64,000 bases of DNA from Arthrobacter sp. YD4 (lineage in GTDB: Bacteria > Actinomycetota > Actinomycetes > Actinomycetales > Micrococcaceae): assembly GCF_030410515.1 (NCBI RefSeq), contig NZ_JAUHHD010000003.1:310001-374000 (forward strand). Reading direction: 5' to 3'. How positions within the stretch are numbered: position 1 is the first letter of the stretch; each line of letters starts with the position of its first letter. The translations under genes and the position numbers were made by a program. Positions 1 to 8,526 of this stretch are shown piece after piece. Under the pieces are notes generated by a model. That model worked only from the letters and a program-made list of their open reading frames with translations. It made no database searches and was not told the origin of the DNA.

Positions 1-302
1 TCGCCGTAGCCATGGTCGACAGCATGGACGAGGCACTGGCCCACATCCGCTCCTGGTCCACCGGCCACACCGAGGCGATCGTCACCAACGACCTCGCCAA
101 CGCCGAGCGCTTCATCGCGGAGATTGATTCCGCCGCGGTGATCGTCAACGCCTCCACCCGGTTCACCGACGGCGGCGAGCTGGGGTTGGGCGCCGAGGTG
201 GGGATCTCCACCCAGAAGCTGCACGCCCGCGGTCCGATGGGCTTGACCGAACTCACCACCACCAAGTGGATCGTGCAGGGCGAGGGCCAGGTCCGGGCCT
301 AG
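1..302 (+). CDS. proA: Glutamate-5-semialdehyde dehydrogenase (gamma-glutamyl phosphate reductase), C-terminal part
   Basis: This is the last 99 codons of a gene whose start lies before the window; the open frame continues upstream of the ATG at 12 to base 3. The enzyme reduces gamma-glutamyl phosphate to glutamate-5-semialdehyde with NADPH, the second step of cytoplasmic proline synthesis. The visible tail has the ProA C-terminal signatures [20 protein letters not shown] and [13 protein letters not shown], and ends at the usual family position shortly after TTTKWIV. It leads into nadD and rsfS, an order common in Micrococcaceae. The upstream glutamate kinase gene cannot be seen. Identification is secure; only the 5' end is missing. 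Confidence 0.95.
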   Translation, partial: AVAMVDSMDEALAHIRSWSTGHTEAIVTNDLANAERFIAEIDSAAVIVNASTRFTDGGELGLGAEVGISTQKLHARGPMGLTELTTTKWIVQGEGQVRA

Positions 303-382
303 TCACGCGGTACCATGGACTAAAGCCAGGAACGGTGGGATCCTCCGCCGTCGTCCATTTGTAGAACTCACTAGGGGAGAAC

Positions 383-616
383 ATGCTGTTTCAGCAGATC
401 GCCACGTCCGTTGCCGCAGCAGTGGCGCACGAAGAACCCGCTCCGCTCATCGCGCCGCCTTACGTGATCGGCGGCACGATGTTCGTGCTCCTCCTGGTCC
501 TGATGTTCATCACCCTCTCCTACGGCAACCTGGGCAAGCGCCACAGCGCCGTCGAAGAGCACGCTGACCCGCACCGCCAGCACCCGAACAAGCACGACCA
601 CGGCCAAGGCCACTAA
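383..616 (+). CDS. Small membrane protein with histidine-rich tail
   Basis: This 77-residue protein is not one I can name. It has a short N-terminal segment with acidic residues (AHEEP), one hydrophobic helix at about residues 31-48 ([20 protein letters not shown]), and a hydrophilic tail of about 27 residues with seven histidines, ending HDHGQGH. The ATG at 383 follows a good ribosome binding site (GGGGAGA, 371-378). It lies between proA and nadD in the same direction, so it may be co-transcribed. The tail could bind a metal such as nickel, zinc or copper, but that is only inference from composition. Confidence 0.7.
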   Translation: MLFQQIATSVAAAVAHEEPAPLIAPPYVIGGTMFVLLLVLMFITLSYGNLGKRHSAVEEHADPHRQHPNKHDHGQGH

Positions 617-629
617 TATTTCCGCCATC

Positions 630-1301
630 ATGAAGCCGCACGGCGCAACACGCCGCCTGCGCCTGGGTGTGATGGGCGGCACGTTCGATCCGATCCACCA
701 CGGGCACCTGGTGGCCGCCAGCGAGGTCGCGGCCAAGTTCGGCCTCGACGAGGTGGTGTTCGTACCCACCGGGCAGCCGTGGCAGAAGAGCAGCAAAAAG
801 GTCACCCAGGCCGAGCACCGGTACCTGATGACCGTCATTGCCACAGCGTCCAATCCGCGCTTCACGGTCAGCCGCGTGGACATCGACCGGCCCGGTCCGA
901 CGTACACCATCGACACCCTGCGGGACCTGCACACGCAGCGTCCCGACGCGGACTTGTTCTTCATCACCGGAGCGGACGCCCTGGCGCAGATCCTCTCCTG
1001 GAAGGACATCAACGAGCTCTGGTCGCTGGCGCACTTCGTCGGGGTGACGCGTCCCGGCCACGTCCTGGACGGCATGGGCCGCGACGACGTCACGCTCCTG
1101 GAGATTCCGGCGATGGCGATCTCGTCCACGGACTGCCGCGCCCGCGTGGCCGCCGGCAACCCCGTCTGGTACCTGGTGCCCGACGGCGTGGTGCAGTACA
1201 TCGCCAAGTACGGGCTCTACGACGGCCAGCCGGAAACGGAACTGGACGTCCACCAGGTCCGCCCCGTCCTCCAACCACACCTAACCGCCAGTACCGAGTG
1301 A
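630..1301 (+). CDS. nadD: Nicotinate-nucleotide adenylyltransferase
   Basis: NadD transfers AMP from ATP to nicotinate mononucleotide to form deamido-NAD, an essential step in NAD synthesis. The 223-residue protein carries the nucleotidyltransferase signature [11 protein letters not shown] at residues 16-26, the [10 protein letters not shown] substrate loop, the FFITGADAL segment and the C-terminal ISSTDCR motif (ISSTxxR) typical of the family. Length is normal. The ATG at 630 lies 13 bases after the preceding stop and lacks a clear Shine-Dalgarno sequence, so a slightly later start such as a GTG near residue 13 is possible. In actinobacteria nadD is commonly near proA and rsfS, as here. Confidence 0.95.
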   Translation: MKPHGATRRLRLGVMGGTFDPIHHGHLVAASEVAAKFGLDEVVFVPTGQPWQKSSKKVTQAEHRYLMTVIATASNPRFTVSRVDIDRPGPTYTIDTLRDLHTQRPDADLFFITGADALAQILSWKDINELWSLAHFVGVTRPGHVLDGMGRDDVTLLEIPAMAISSTDCRARVAAGNPVWYLVPDGVVQYIAKYGLYDGQPETELDVHQVRPVLQPHLTASTE

Positions 1302-1308
1302 GCCTCCC

Positions 1309-2610
1309 ATGAGTCAGGAACAGCCTCCCATCCGCAGCCGACGCGAACTGCGCCGTGCCAGGGATGAACGGCAGGCAGCGGAACCGGATAACTCCGGGAG
1401 CGCCGATACCCCCGGGAACCCGGGGAGTGCCGGCGCCGGTTCCGGCTCCCCGGAGAACGCCGCCGCTGCACGGCAGTCCCGGCCCGTGGAACCCACCGAG
1501 GCCGAGACCACCGGCCGCCGCCGGATCCCCGGCCCGGTAGACACCGTGCGCCGCGAGTCGCCCGCCGAGCGGTCCTCCCAGGTCCGTGCCCGTGACCGGG
1601 CCGCCCTGCGCACCATCAAGGAACTCGCCGAGAAGGAGGGCCAGCTCTCCCCGGGCGGCCCGCCCACCCGCCGGCAGCTGCGCCTCCAGCAGCTGGCCGA
1701 GGAAACGGCTCCGGCCACGTCGGCCAACCCGATCGTGCCGATGCCCTCGCCGCGGACGCAGCGGCACCCGGTGGTGGCTCCGAAGCGGGACGCCCCACCC
1801 GAAGCGGCTCCGCAGCAGGCTCCCGAAACGGCGGACGCTCCGGAAGCACCGGCCGCCCCGGAGGGCATGAGCGTCGAGCAGGCCCTTGCCGCCCGGGAAC
1901 TCCTCGCAGCCCAGGCCCGCAACCAGGTGGCGAAGATGGAGCACATTGCCGCCACCGACCCCGACGCCGTCGACCCCGAGGTCCTGGCGCAGCAGATCGC
2001 CCTGGCCGAGCGGGCCGCCGTCCTGAACCGCCGCGCCGCGGCCAAGCAGAAGCTTGCCGAGCAGAACAGCCAGCAGGCGCCCCGGACCACCGCCGGCGTC
2101 CCGGAGGCGGGGGCCGAGGGATCCGCCCCCAAACCCGGCGCCCCGGACAACGGGCCCTCCACGGCCAGCAACCTGGCCATGGTCACCCCGCTGGAATTCG
2201 TCGAGGTGCCCGGCATGGAACGCCCGGTGATGAAGCGGCCGGCGACCTCCTACGTGCCGCTCGTGACCAACCAGGGTCCGAAAGTTCAGCCCCGCACCGG
2301 CCGCCGTCCGGCCAAGCAGCAGCGCGACGCCGGCCGCACCGGCGTCCTGGCCCGGGCCGAAGCCGCGGCCAAGGCCGGTCGGCGTCCCGCAGCAGGGGAC
2401 CAGGTGCAGGACGCGCAGGCGCAGGAGGACCTGGCCGCCCGTCCGCCGGTCGCCGCCAACGCCGCCTACGGACTGGACCCGTTGGACGCGGCCACCGCCG
2501 GGCTCGGCCGGGCGCGGCGGCTGCACCTGCTGCAGCTCAGCGTCCTGGCCCTCGGCGTCCTGGCCCTCGTGGCCGGCGTCATCCTGATCATCACCGGCAT
2601 GGGCCACTGA
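1309..2610 (+). CDS. Ala/Pro-rich protein with a C-terminal membrane anchor
   Basis: This 433-residue protein has no enzyme domain I recognise. It opens with a basic, Arg-rich stretch (RSRRELRRARDERQA), continues as a low-complexity Ala/Pro/Glu/Gln-rich region with likely helical or coiled-coil parts around residues 180-265, and ends in one hydrophobic helix (about residues 405-429) followed by a short polar end, so most of the chain would face the cytoplasm if the tail is the anchor. It starts 7 bases after nadD and ends about 110 bases before rsfS, so it is probably part of the same transcript. The strong codon-position GC bias supports it as the real frame, against the long antisense frames here. 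Function unknown. Confidence 0.75.
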   Translation: MSQEQPPIRSRRELRRARDERQAAEPDNSGSADTPGNPGSAGAGSGSPENAAAARQSRPVEPTEAETTGRRRIPGPVDTVRRESPAERSSQVRARDRAALRTIKELAEKEGQLSPGGPPTRRQLRLQQLAEETAPATSANPIVPMPSPRTQRHPVVAPKRDAPPEAAPQQAPETADAPEAPAAPEGMSVEQALAARELLAAQARNQVAKMEHIAATDPDAVDPEVLAQQIALAERAAVLNRRAAAKQKLAEQNSQQAPRTTAGVPEAGAEGSAPKPGAPDNGPSTASNLAMVTPLEFVEVPGMERPVMKRPATSYVPLVTNQGPKVQPRTGRRPAKQQRDAGRTGVLARAEAAAKAGRRPAAGDQVQDAQAQEDLAARPPVAANAAYGLDPLDAATAGLGRARRLHLLQLSVLALGVLALVAGVILIITGMGH

Positions 2611-2720
2611 CGCGGCCCGTGCCGCGGCCCGCCATCTATCACCAGCTTTCACCGTCCGGCCCCGGGCCGGCACCCCATTCACCGAGTTTCACCACAGTTT
2701 CATCACCAACAAGGAGTCCC

Positions 2721-3122
2721 GTGACTGCAACCGATTCAGCCATCACAACCGCCCGCCACGCCGCCCACGCGGCCGCGGACAAGCTGGCCGAAGACATCGT
2801 GGCGCTCGACGTCAGCGAACGCCTCGCCCTGGCCGACGTCTTCCTCATCGCGTCGGCCCCGTCCGAGCGCCAGGTCAACGCAATCGTCGACGGCATCGAG
2901 GACGAACTGTCCAAGCACGATCTCAAGCCCGTCCGCCGCGAGGGGCGCTCCGGCGGCCGCTGGGTGCTGCTGGACTACGCCGACGTCGTCATCCACGTCC
3001 AGCACGAAGAGGACCGGGTCTTCTACGCCCTCGAGCGCCTCTGGAAGGACTGCCCCGTGGTCGACCTGCAGCTCGGCGACGACGCGTCCGCCAAGGCCGC
3101 GGCCGGCACCGACGCGGAGTAG
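2721..3122 (+). CDS. rsfS: Ribosomal silencing factor RsfS
   Basis: RsfS (Iojap/YbeB family) binds protein L14 of the 50S subunit and blocks joining with the 30S subunit when nutrients are scarce. The 133-residue product has the family core: an N-terminal helix (AHAAADKLAEDIVALDV), the ADVFLIASAPSERQVNAIVD strand-helix, the EGRSGGRWVLLDYADVVIHV sheet and the HEEDRVFYALERLWKD ending. I chose the GTG at 2721 because AAGGAG lies six bases before it at 2711-2716; the open frame reaches further upstream to 2619 but that part is not family-like. A nadD-rsfS neighbourhood is typical. The gene is followed by the tRNA-Ala promoter region. Confidence 0.95.
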   Translation: MTATDSAITTARHAAHAAADKLAEDIVALDVSERLALADVFLIASAPSERQVNAIVDGIEDELSKHDLKPVRREGRSGGRWVLLDYADVVIHVQHEEDRVFYALERLWKDCPVVDLQLGDDASAKAAAGTDAE

Positions 3123-3164
3123 CCGCCAGCCCTCCAGGGCGGGCCCATCCTGAATATTCCCGAT

Positions 3165-3194
3165 TTGGAATTTTCGGAAGTGGTGTTCTAAGAT
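3165..3194 (+). promoter_or_regulatory. Probable sigma-70-type promoter for the first tRNA-Ala
   Basis: TTGGAA at 3165-3170 and TAAGAT at 3189-3194 are separated by 18 bases in an AT-rich patch that stands out from the surrounding GC-rich DNA. Transcription would start near 3201, about 40 bases before the tRNA. A weaker similar pair (TTAGCA, 18 bases, TACTCT, about 3426-3456) precedes the second tRNA copy. Called by eye. Confidence 0.45.
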
Positions 3195-3239
3195 ATTTGA
3201 GTTGCTTCGGCGGGAACGAGGTCGAAGCGGCGAGAATAC

Positions 3240-3312
3240 GGGGCTGTGGCGCAGCTGGTAGCGCACCTGCATGGCATGCAGGGGGTCAGGGGTTCGAGTC
3301 CCCTCAGCTCCA
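3240..3312 (+). tRNA. tRNA-Ala (anticodon GGC), copy 1
   Basis: The 73-base sequence folds as a cloverleaf: acceptor GGGGCTG pairs with CAGCTCC with one G-U, D arm GCGC/GCGC around AGCTGGTA, anticodon stem CCTGC/GCAGG with loop ATGGCAT giving anticodon GGC, and T arm AGGGG/CCCCT with loop TTCGAGT. The anticodon reads GCC, the favoured alanine codon in this genome. The discriminator is A and the 3' CCA is not fully encoded (ACCG follows). A strong terminator follows directly. Confidence 0.97.
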
Positions 3313-3317
3313 CCGTA

Positions 3318-3353
3318 ATCCGCCGGAACCAACAGGTTCCGGCGGATTTTTTT
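3318..3353 (+). terminator. Rho-independent terminator after the first tRNA-Ala
   Basis: A perfect 13-bp stem (ATCCGCCGGAACC, 3318-3330, with 3335-3347) closes a four-base AACA loop and is followed by a run of seven T at 3347-3353. This is a textbook intrinsic terminator and shows that the two tRNA copies are separate transcripts. Confidence 0.92.
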
Positions 3354-3509
3354 ATTGCCCGGATGCGCTCCGGAATCCCGCGAAGCCCCCCGGAAACCAG
3401 CCGGGACACGCCCGCGGGCGGCCGATTAGCATCCCGGGCCAAAGTGCATTACTCTAATCAGGTTGCTTGATCGGAACGGCATAAAAACCGGATCGGCAGG
3501 AAACGGTTC

Positions 3510-3582
3510 GGGGCTGTGGCGCAGCTGGTAGCGCACCTGCATGGCATGCAGGGGGTCAGGGGTTCGAGTCCCCTCAGCTCCA
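3510..3582 (+). tRNA. tRNA-Ala (anticodon GGC), copy 2
   Basis: This copy is identical over its full length to the one at 3240-3312, exactly 270 bases downstream, with the same GGC anticodon and no encoded CCA. The bases between the copies are not repeated apart from a few next to the genes, so this is an old duplication of the tRNA alone or the product of gene conversion. It has its own downstream hairpin. Confidence 0.97.
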
Positions 3583-3588
3583 CCGAAC

Positions 3589-3615
3589 GAGGCCCCGCTC
3601 ATTGAGCGGGGCCTC
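3589..3615 (+). terminator. Hairpin terminator after the second tRNA-Ala
   Basis: A perfect 12-bp GC-rich stem (GAGGCCCCGCTC, 3589-3600, with 3604-3615) closes an ATT loop. Only a short T run follows (CTTTAA), so termination is likely but weaker than at the first copy. Confidence 0.75.
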
Positions 3616-3647
3616 ACCGCTTTAACCCTTCGGCCACCCCACCCACC

Positions 3648-4823
3648 ATGACGAAACGGCGGAAACCGGACGTGTCGGACCATCCCCTCGACCTGCTCTT
3701 TGCCGGACTGCGGCGCTTCCCGGACGTGGAGGCCCCCAACCTCCAGGCCTGGGACGCCACGGACCGGCTGCTGCTGGACAACGCTGCCACCTTCCCCGAC
3801 GGCGGCCCGGTGGCGGTCATCGGTGACAACTACGGCGCACTGACCCTCGGCCTCCTTGCCCTCGGGATCGCCGGCGCCGGTTCCAATCCGGAAACACCGG
3901 CGGTCCGGGTCCACCAGGACCTCATCACCGGAGAACGCGCCCTGCGCCTCAACGCCGACGCCGCCGGCCTCACCGGCGGTTTCATCCAGACAACCTTGCC
4001 CGACGCCGTCGACGGCGCCTCCCTGGTGCTGCTCCAGCTACCGCGCTCCCTCGCCGAGCTCGAAGAGATCGCCGACGCCGTCGCCCGCCACGCCGCTCCC
4101 GGCGCGGTGCTGCTGGCCGGCGGCCGGGTCAAGCACATGAGCCTTGGCATGAACGCGGTCCTGGCCCGCTCCTTCGAAGAGGTCCAGCCCCAGCTCGCGC
4201 GGCAAAAGTCCCGCGTCCTGGTGGCCCGCGGCCCGAAGCCGGCCGCGGGGGAGCCGCCGTACCCGGTGTCCCAGCACCACTCCGGCCTGGACCTCACGGT
4301 CTGCGCCCGTGGTGCGGTCTTCGCCGGCACCGGGCTGGACATCGGCACCCGTTTCCTCCTGGACTTCCTGCCGCAGATGCCCGCCGCCCGGCACGCTGTG
4401 GACCTCGGCTGCGGCACCGGCATCCTCGCCGCCCTCTATGCCCGGAGGCATCCGGAGGCCCGTGTGACCGCCACCGACCGCTCCGCCGCCGCCGTCGACT
4501 CCGCCCTGGCCACCGCCCGCGCCAACGGAATTACCACCGTGACGGGTCTGCAGGACGACGCCCTGAGCACCCTGCCCGACGCCTCGGTGGACCTGGTGCT
4601 GCTCAACCCGCCCTTCCACCTGGGCTCGGCCGTGCACGCCGGCGCCGGCCTCAAGCTGATCGAGGCCGCCGCCCGGGTGCTGGCGCCCGGGGGAGAACTC
4701 TGGACCGTCTACAACAGTCACCTGCAGTACCGGCCCGCCCTGGAGCGCCTGGTGGGTCCCACCCGCGAGGCGGGCCGGAACCCGAAGTTCACCGTCACCG
4801 CCAGCACCCGCCGGCCCGCGTAA
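3648..4823 (+). CDS. RlmG/RsmC-like rRNA (guanine-N2) methyltransferase
   Basis: This 391-residue protein is a two-domain class I SAM methyltransferase of the RlmG/RsmC type. The N-terminal half is a degenerate methyltransferase-like domain; the C-terminal half has motif I VDLGCGTGILAALYA near residue 250, the acidic motif II (TATDRS), and the catalytic NPPF motif in LLNPPFHLGSAVH near residue 320, which marks exocyclic-amine methylation. The ending GGELWTVYNSHLQYRPAL matches RlmG more than RsmC. The likely substrate is a guanine of 23S or 16S rRNA. It stands alone between the tRNAs and a ROK regulator. The family is clear, the exact rRNA position is not. Confidence 0.85.
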   Translation: MTKRRKPDVSDHPLDLLFAGLRRFPDVEAPNLQAWDATDRLLLDNAATFPDGGPVAVIGDNYGALTLGLLALGIAGAGSNPETPAVRVHQDLITGERALRLNADAAGLTGGFIQTTLPDAVDGASLVLLQLPRSLAELEEIADAVARHAAPGAVLLAGGRVKHMSLGMNAVLARSFEEVQPQLARQKSRVLVARGPKPAAGEPPYPVSQHHSGLDLTVCARGAVFAGTGLDIGTRFLLDFLPQMPAARHAVDLGCGTGILAALYARRHPEARVTATDRSAAAVDSALATARANGITTVTGLQDDALSTLPDASVDLVLLNPPFHLGSAVHAGAGLKLIEAAARVLAPGGELWTVYNSHLQYRPALERLVGPTREAGRNPKFTVTASTRRPA

Positions 4824-4922
4824 TCCGCGCGAACGTGACGGCTGCCTGTGTGGCAGCAACAGGCCGGTGACGTAGCATTTCCCTCATCAGCAGTACTTGC
4901 CCGATGACGTTGAGAGGTACCA

Positions 4923-6176
4923 GTGACTGAGAGCCGCACACCCTCGCCGCGGCGGGGAACGAACCTCCCACGGATGGGCGACTTCAACCTCACCGTCATC
5001 CTGGACGCGATCCGCCGTTCCCCGGCGGGACTGAGCCGGGTGGAGCTGGCCCAGATCGTCGGGCTCTCCCCGCAGACCATCTCCAACATCTCCCGCCGCC
5101 TCCTGGACCAGAGCCTGATCGTCGAGGCCGGCAAGGAGGGCACCGGCCCCGGTAAGCCCCGCACCATGCTGCGGCTGAACCCGGCCGGCATGTACGCCGT
5201 CGGCGTGCACGTGGACCCCGCCGTCCTCACGTTCGTCCTGCTGGACCTGGTGGGCGACGTCGTCCGGCACACCCGGATCCCGACGCCCGACGGGAGCGAA
5301 CCCGGCGCCATCATCGACACCATCGCCGCCGAGATCAAACAGCTGATCGACGACTCGGGCGTGGACCGGGCCAAGATCGCCGGCCTGGGCGTCGCCTCGC
5401 CCGGACCCATCGACCTGGTGGCCGGCGCGGTCGTCGACCCGCCGCTGCTGCCGGGCTGGGACCGCGTGAACCTCCGCGACGCCCTGGCCGAGGCCACCGG
5501 CCTCTCCACCATCCTGGACAAGGACGTCACCAGCGCCGCCGTCGCCGAGACCTGGGCAGGGGGCCCCAGCGGCGCCGGCAGCTTCCTCTTCATGTACATG
5601 GGCACCGGCATCGGCTGCGGCCTGGTCCTCAACGGCGAAGTGGTCCGCGGCGTCTCCGGCAACGCGGGCGAGATCGGCCACGTGATCGTGGACCCGGACG
5701 GTCCCGAGTGCGACTGCGGCCAGCGCGGCTGCGTCAAGTCCTCCGCCATCCCGCAGGTGCTGGTGGCCAAGGCCGTCGCCACCGGCGTGCTGGACGGCCC
5801 CGAGGAGGGCCACAGCGCCCCCGCCGTTCAGGAGCGTTTCGCCGAGCTCTGCGCCATGGCCTACGGCGGCCACGAAGGCGCCGTCGGCATCCTCCGCGAC
5901 TCGGCCGTGCTGGTCAGCCGCGCCGTGGCCGCGGTGATCAACGCCCTGGACGTGGACCGCGTCGTCTTCGGCGGCCCGTTCTGGACCTGCCTCGCCCCCG
6001 CCTACCTGGAACTGGTCCCCGGCCTCGTGGCAGGCAACAGCGACACCGGCAAGATCCACGGCGTGGAGGTGGTGAGCACGGGCGTGGGCGACGACGTCGG
6101 CGCCGTCGGGGCCGCCTGCCTGGTGCTGGAGCACATGCTCGCCCCGCGTTCCCAGCGGCTGCTGCTGGAGGGCTGA
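4923..6176 (+). CDS. ROK-family transcriptional regulator (NagC/XylR type)
   Basis: The 417-residue protein joins an N-terminal winged helix (about residues 20-75, with SRVELAQIVGLSPQTISNIS as helix-turn-helix) to a ROK kinase-like sugar-binding fold. The ROK zinc signature CDCGQRGCVKS is present near residue 262, preceded by GNAGEIGHVIVDPDG, and an ATPase-like GMGTGIGCG turn is seen. Such proteins repress carbohydrate genes and release DNA on binding a sugar. The GTG at 4923 follows GAGAGG. No sugar transport or catabolic genes are adjacent, so its targets are elsewhere and its effector cannot be inferred. Confidence 0.9.
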   Translation: MTESRTPSPRRGTNLPRMGDFNLTVILDAIRRSPAGLSRVELAQIVGLSPQTISNISRRLLDQSLIVEAGKEGTGPGKPRTMLRLNPAGMYAVGVHVDPAVLTFVLLDLVGDVVRHTRIPTPDGSEPGAIIDTIAAEIKQLIDDSGVDRAKIAGLGVASPGPIDLVAGAVVDPPLLPGWDRVNLRDALAEATGLSTILDKDVTSAAVAETWAGGPSGAGSFLFMYMGTGIGCGLVLNGEVVRGVSGNAGEIGHVIVDPDGPECDCGQRGCVKSSAIPQVLVAKAVATGVLDGPEEGHSAPAVQERFAELCAMAYGGHEGAVGILRDSAVLVSRAVAAVINALDVDRVVFGGPFWTCLAPAYLELVPGLVAGNSDTGKIHGVEVVSTGVGDDVGAVGAACLVLEHMLAPRSQRLLLEG

Positions 6177-6209
6177 CGCCCGCTGAGGACCGGGCGCCGG
6201 TCAACGGCG

Positions 6210-6407
6210 TTAGTCGATGTCCTCCAGGACCGTGCCGAACGGCAGGGTTTCGTCGATGTGGGCCTGATGATCGTGCGGGTGGACCACCACCCGCACCCCG
6301 TGGGACCTGTCCGCCGCGGACTGCATGAGGACCGGCCGGACGGTGTTCACAATGCCCTCGCTCTTGCCTGCGAGGTACTCCTGGTAACTGGCTGGAAGCT
6401 GGATCAT
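6210..6407 (-). CDS. Small hypothetical protein (65 residues)
   Basis: I do not recognise this protein. The open frame extends to 6533, but the stretch before the ATG at 6407 reads as low-complexity Arg/Pro sequence that overlaps the neighbouring gene, so I start at MIQLPASYQEYLAGKSEG. It is soluble, with a His-rich middle (VVVHPHDHQAHIDETLPFG) and an acidic end. It lies downstream of the DUF2004 gene on the same strand with a short gap, and could be co-expressed with it. The coordinates are plausible but support is only moderate. Confidence 0.6.
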   Translation of the reverse strand: MIQLPASYQEYLAGKSEGIVNTVRPVLMQSAADRSHGVRVVVHPHDHQAHIDETLPFGTVLEDID

Positions 6408-6465
6408 GCCAGCAGGATAGACCCCGCCGCGTCCGCGGGGGAGGGGCTTCCGGCCGGGGGCCTGC

Positions 6466-6972
6466 TCAGGACTCCCAGAGGATCTCGTCGTCGACGACCC
6501 CGTCCTCGTCCGTGGAGGCGACGAGTACCTCATCGGTGAAGTGCGCGCCCAGGGTGAAGTCGAGGACGAAGTAGCGTTCGGGCTGGCCGGGATAGATGCC
6601 CACGTGGCCTAGCTTGAGGGCCTTGAGGAAGACCTGGTTGGTCAGCTGGGACTTGTCCTCGACGCCGAAGACCTGCCGCAGGTGTTCGGGCTTGAGGGCG
6701 TTGCAGTGGAAGCGCAGGTACTCCTGCGGGCTGCTGCCCTCCTGGTCCAGCTCCTCGGCGATCATTTCCCGCACCTGGTCCACCACCTCGGGCAGAAAGC
6801 GCAAGCGGTAGTCCACCTTGTGCAGGGCCGCCTCGTCAAAGTGGTCATGGGCGTTGACGTTCAGGTCCAGTTCCAGCGGGTGGCCGGCAAGTTCATGGGT
6901 GGCGGCGAAGTTATGGTCGCGCCCGTGGTTGAGCTCGATTTCTCCAAAATGCCGGCTGGATACCTTGCTCAT
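6466..6972 (-). CDS. DUF2004-like protein
   Basis: A 168-residue soluble acidic protein that resembles DUF2004 family members (HFGEIEL at the start, then a conserved His/Asp-rich core NFAATHELAGHPLELDLNVN, and FVLDFTLGAHFTDEVLVAS near the end). The family is of unknown function and occurs in many actinobacteria. The frame stays open to 7014, but the ATG at 6972 (MSKVSSRHFGEI) fits the family start better than the upstream MMLEQPP. It is divergent from the aldehyde dehydrogenase at 7081. No catalytic motif is evident. Confidence 0.7.
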   Translation of the reverse strand: MSKVSSRHFGEIELNHGRDHNFAATHELAGHPLELDLNVNAHDHFDEAALHKVDYRLRFLPEVVDQVREMIAEELDQEGSSPQEYLRFHCNALKPEHLRQVFGVEDKSQLTNQVFLKALKLGHVGIYPGQPERYFVLDFTLGAHFTDEVLVASTDEDGVVDDEILWES

Positions 6973-7080
6973 GTCTTCAACATAGCCCTGAACCGGTGGC
7001 TGTTCCAGCATCACCGGGATTTAGCGGAATTTACCTGAAACCGCAGTCCGGGACGGGTGCGGTGACGGTACATTGATCGG

Positions 7081-8499
7081 ATGCAGACCGTAGCCGCCGC
7101 CGTCGCCCGCGCCCGTGAAGAGTTCGACAGCGGGGTGACCCGGCCGTTGCAGTGGCGGCTCCAGCAGCTCGCCGCCCTGCGCCGCATGCTGGTGGAACGC
7201 CGGGCCGAGTTCGCGCAGGCCCTCTCCGCGGACCTGGGCAAGCACGAGACCGAATCGCAGATGACCGAGATCGGCTTCGTCACCGCCGAGGCCGCGCACC
7301 TGGAAAAACACCTCGCGGCCTGGCTGCGCCCGCGGCCGGTGCCCGTCCCGCTCTCCGTACAGCCGGCCAGGGCCTGGACCGAGCTGACCCCGCTGGGGGT
7401 GGTGCTGGTGATCGGGCCGTGGAACTACCCGCTGCAGCTGCTGCTTGCCCCGCTGGCCGGCGCCCTCGCCGCGGGCAACACGGTGATCCTCAAGCCCAGC
7501 GAGCACGCCCCCGCCACCTCCGCGGCCCTGGCCCGGTGGGTCCCGGAGTACCTGGCCGGCGCCGTGCAGGTGGTGGAGGGCGGCATCCCGGAAACCACGG
7601 AACTGCTGGCCGTCCCCTTCGACCACATTTTCTTCACCGGCGGGGAGGTGGCGGCCAAGGCGGTGCTGCGTGCCGCGGCGGAGCACCTGACCCCGGTCAC
7701 GCTGGAACTCGGCGGGAAGTCCCCGGCCTACGTGGACGCCACCACGGACCTGGCCAAGGCGGCCCGGCGGCTTGCCTGGGGCCGGTTCATGAACGCCGGC
7801 CAGACCTGCGTGGCCCCCGACTACGTGCTGGCCACCGCCGAGGTGATCGAGCCGCTGCAACGGGAACTTGCCACGGCGGTCACGTCCCTGTTCGGCAAGG
7901 ATGCGGCCGCGAGCGACTCCTACGGCCGGATCATCAACGACAGGCACTTTGACCGGCTCGCCGCGCTCGCGGACGGCAGCACCGTGGTGCACGGCGGGGC
8001 CCGGGACGCGGCCACCCGGTACTACGAGCCGACACTGCTCCGGCCCGCGCCCGGCGACGCGGTGATGGGGGAGGAGATCTTCGGTCCGCTGCTGCCGCTG
8101 CTCGAGGTTAGCGGCCCCGGTGAGGCGATCAGCGCCATCAACGCCCGGCCCAAGCCCCTGGCGCTCTACGTCTTCAGCGACGACGCCGGCACCCGCCGGG
8201 CGTTCTCCGAGCAGACCTCCTCCGGGGCGCTTTGCTTCGACGTCCCCGTGGCGCACCTGACCGTGCCCGGTCTGCCATTCGGCGGCGTGGGCGGCAGCGG
8301 GATGGGCGCCTACCACGGCGAGCACTCGCTGAAGACCTTCTCGCACGAGCGGGCCAGCCTGTCCAAGCCGCTGTGGCCGGAAACCCTCGGACTGATCTTC
8401 CCGCCCTACACCCGCCTCAAGCACCGGCTGATCAGCAGCTTCGTGTCCCCGGCCGGAAGGAACCCGGGAAAGAACCCCGGCAGGAACCACGGCGGGTAG
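7081..8499 (+). CDS. Class 3-type aldehyde dehydrogenase (NAD(P)-dependent)
   Basis: The 472-residue protein matches the ALDH3 branch, which oxidises long-chain or aromatic aldehydes to acids. The Rossmann signature VLVIGPWNYPLQLLLAPLAG is near residue 115, the catalytic glutamate is in LELGGKSPAYVD near residue 216, and the catalytic cysteine is in NAGQTCVAPDYVL near residue 244; the glycine pattern FFTGGEVAAKAV binds cofactor. The C-terminal extension is basic and Pro/Gly-rich. Length is usual for ALDH3, which often makes membrane-associated fatty aldehyde dehydrogenases. The convergent LysR at 8527-9447 might regulate it. Substrate unknown. Confidence 0.92.
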   Translation: MQTVAAAVARAREEFDSGVTRPLQWRLQQLAALRRMLVERRAEFAQALSADLGKHETESQMTEIGFVTAEAAHLEKHLAAWLRPRPVPVPLSVQPARAWTELTPLGVVLVIGPWNYPLQLLLAPLAGALAAGNTVILKPSEHAPATSAALARWVPEYLAGAVQVVEGGIPETTELLAVPFDHIFFTGGEVAAKAVLRAAAEHLTPVTLELGGKSPAYVDATTDLAKAARRLAWGRFMNAGQTCVAPDYVLATAEVIEPLQRELATAVTSLFGKDAAASDSYGRIINDRHFDRLAALADGSTVVHGGARDAATRYYEPTLLRPAPGDAVMGEEIFGPLLPLLEVSGPGEAISAINARPKPLALYVFSDDAGTRRAFSEQTSSGALCFDVPVAHLTVPGLPFGGVGGSGMGAYHGEHSLKTFSHERASLSKPLWPETLGLIFPPYTRLKHRLISSFVSPAGRNPGKNPGRNHGG

Positions 8500-8526
8500 C
8501 CCCGGGGCGGGGGCCGCGAGGACGGA

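Noticed and set aside
1090..2682. 530-residue frame on the reverse strand opposite nadD and the Ala/Pro-rich gene
   Set aside because: It is a long antisense frame due to high GC; it reads as Gly/Arg-rich filler without any domain, while the forward strand has nadD motifs.
3197..3470. Short frames that overlap the first tRNA-Ala
   Set aside because: They include the tRNA gene itself and a terminator, so they are chance.
3240..3582. Tandem tRNA-Ala as the att site of an integrated element
   Set aside because: Only 197 bases lie between the copies, and no integrase is near.
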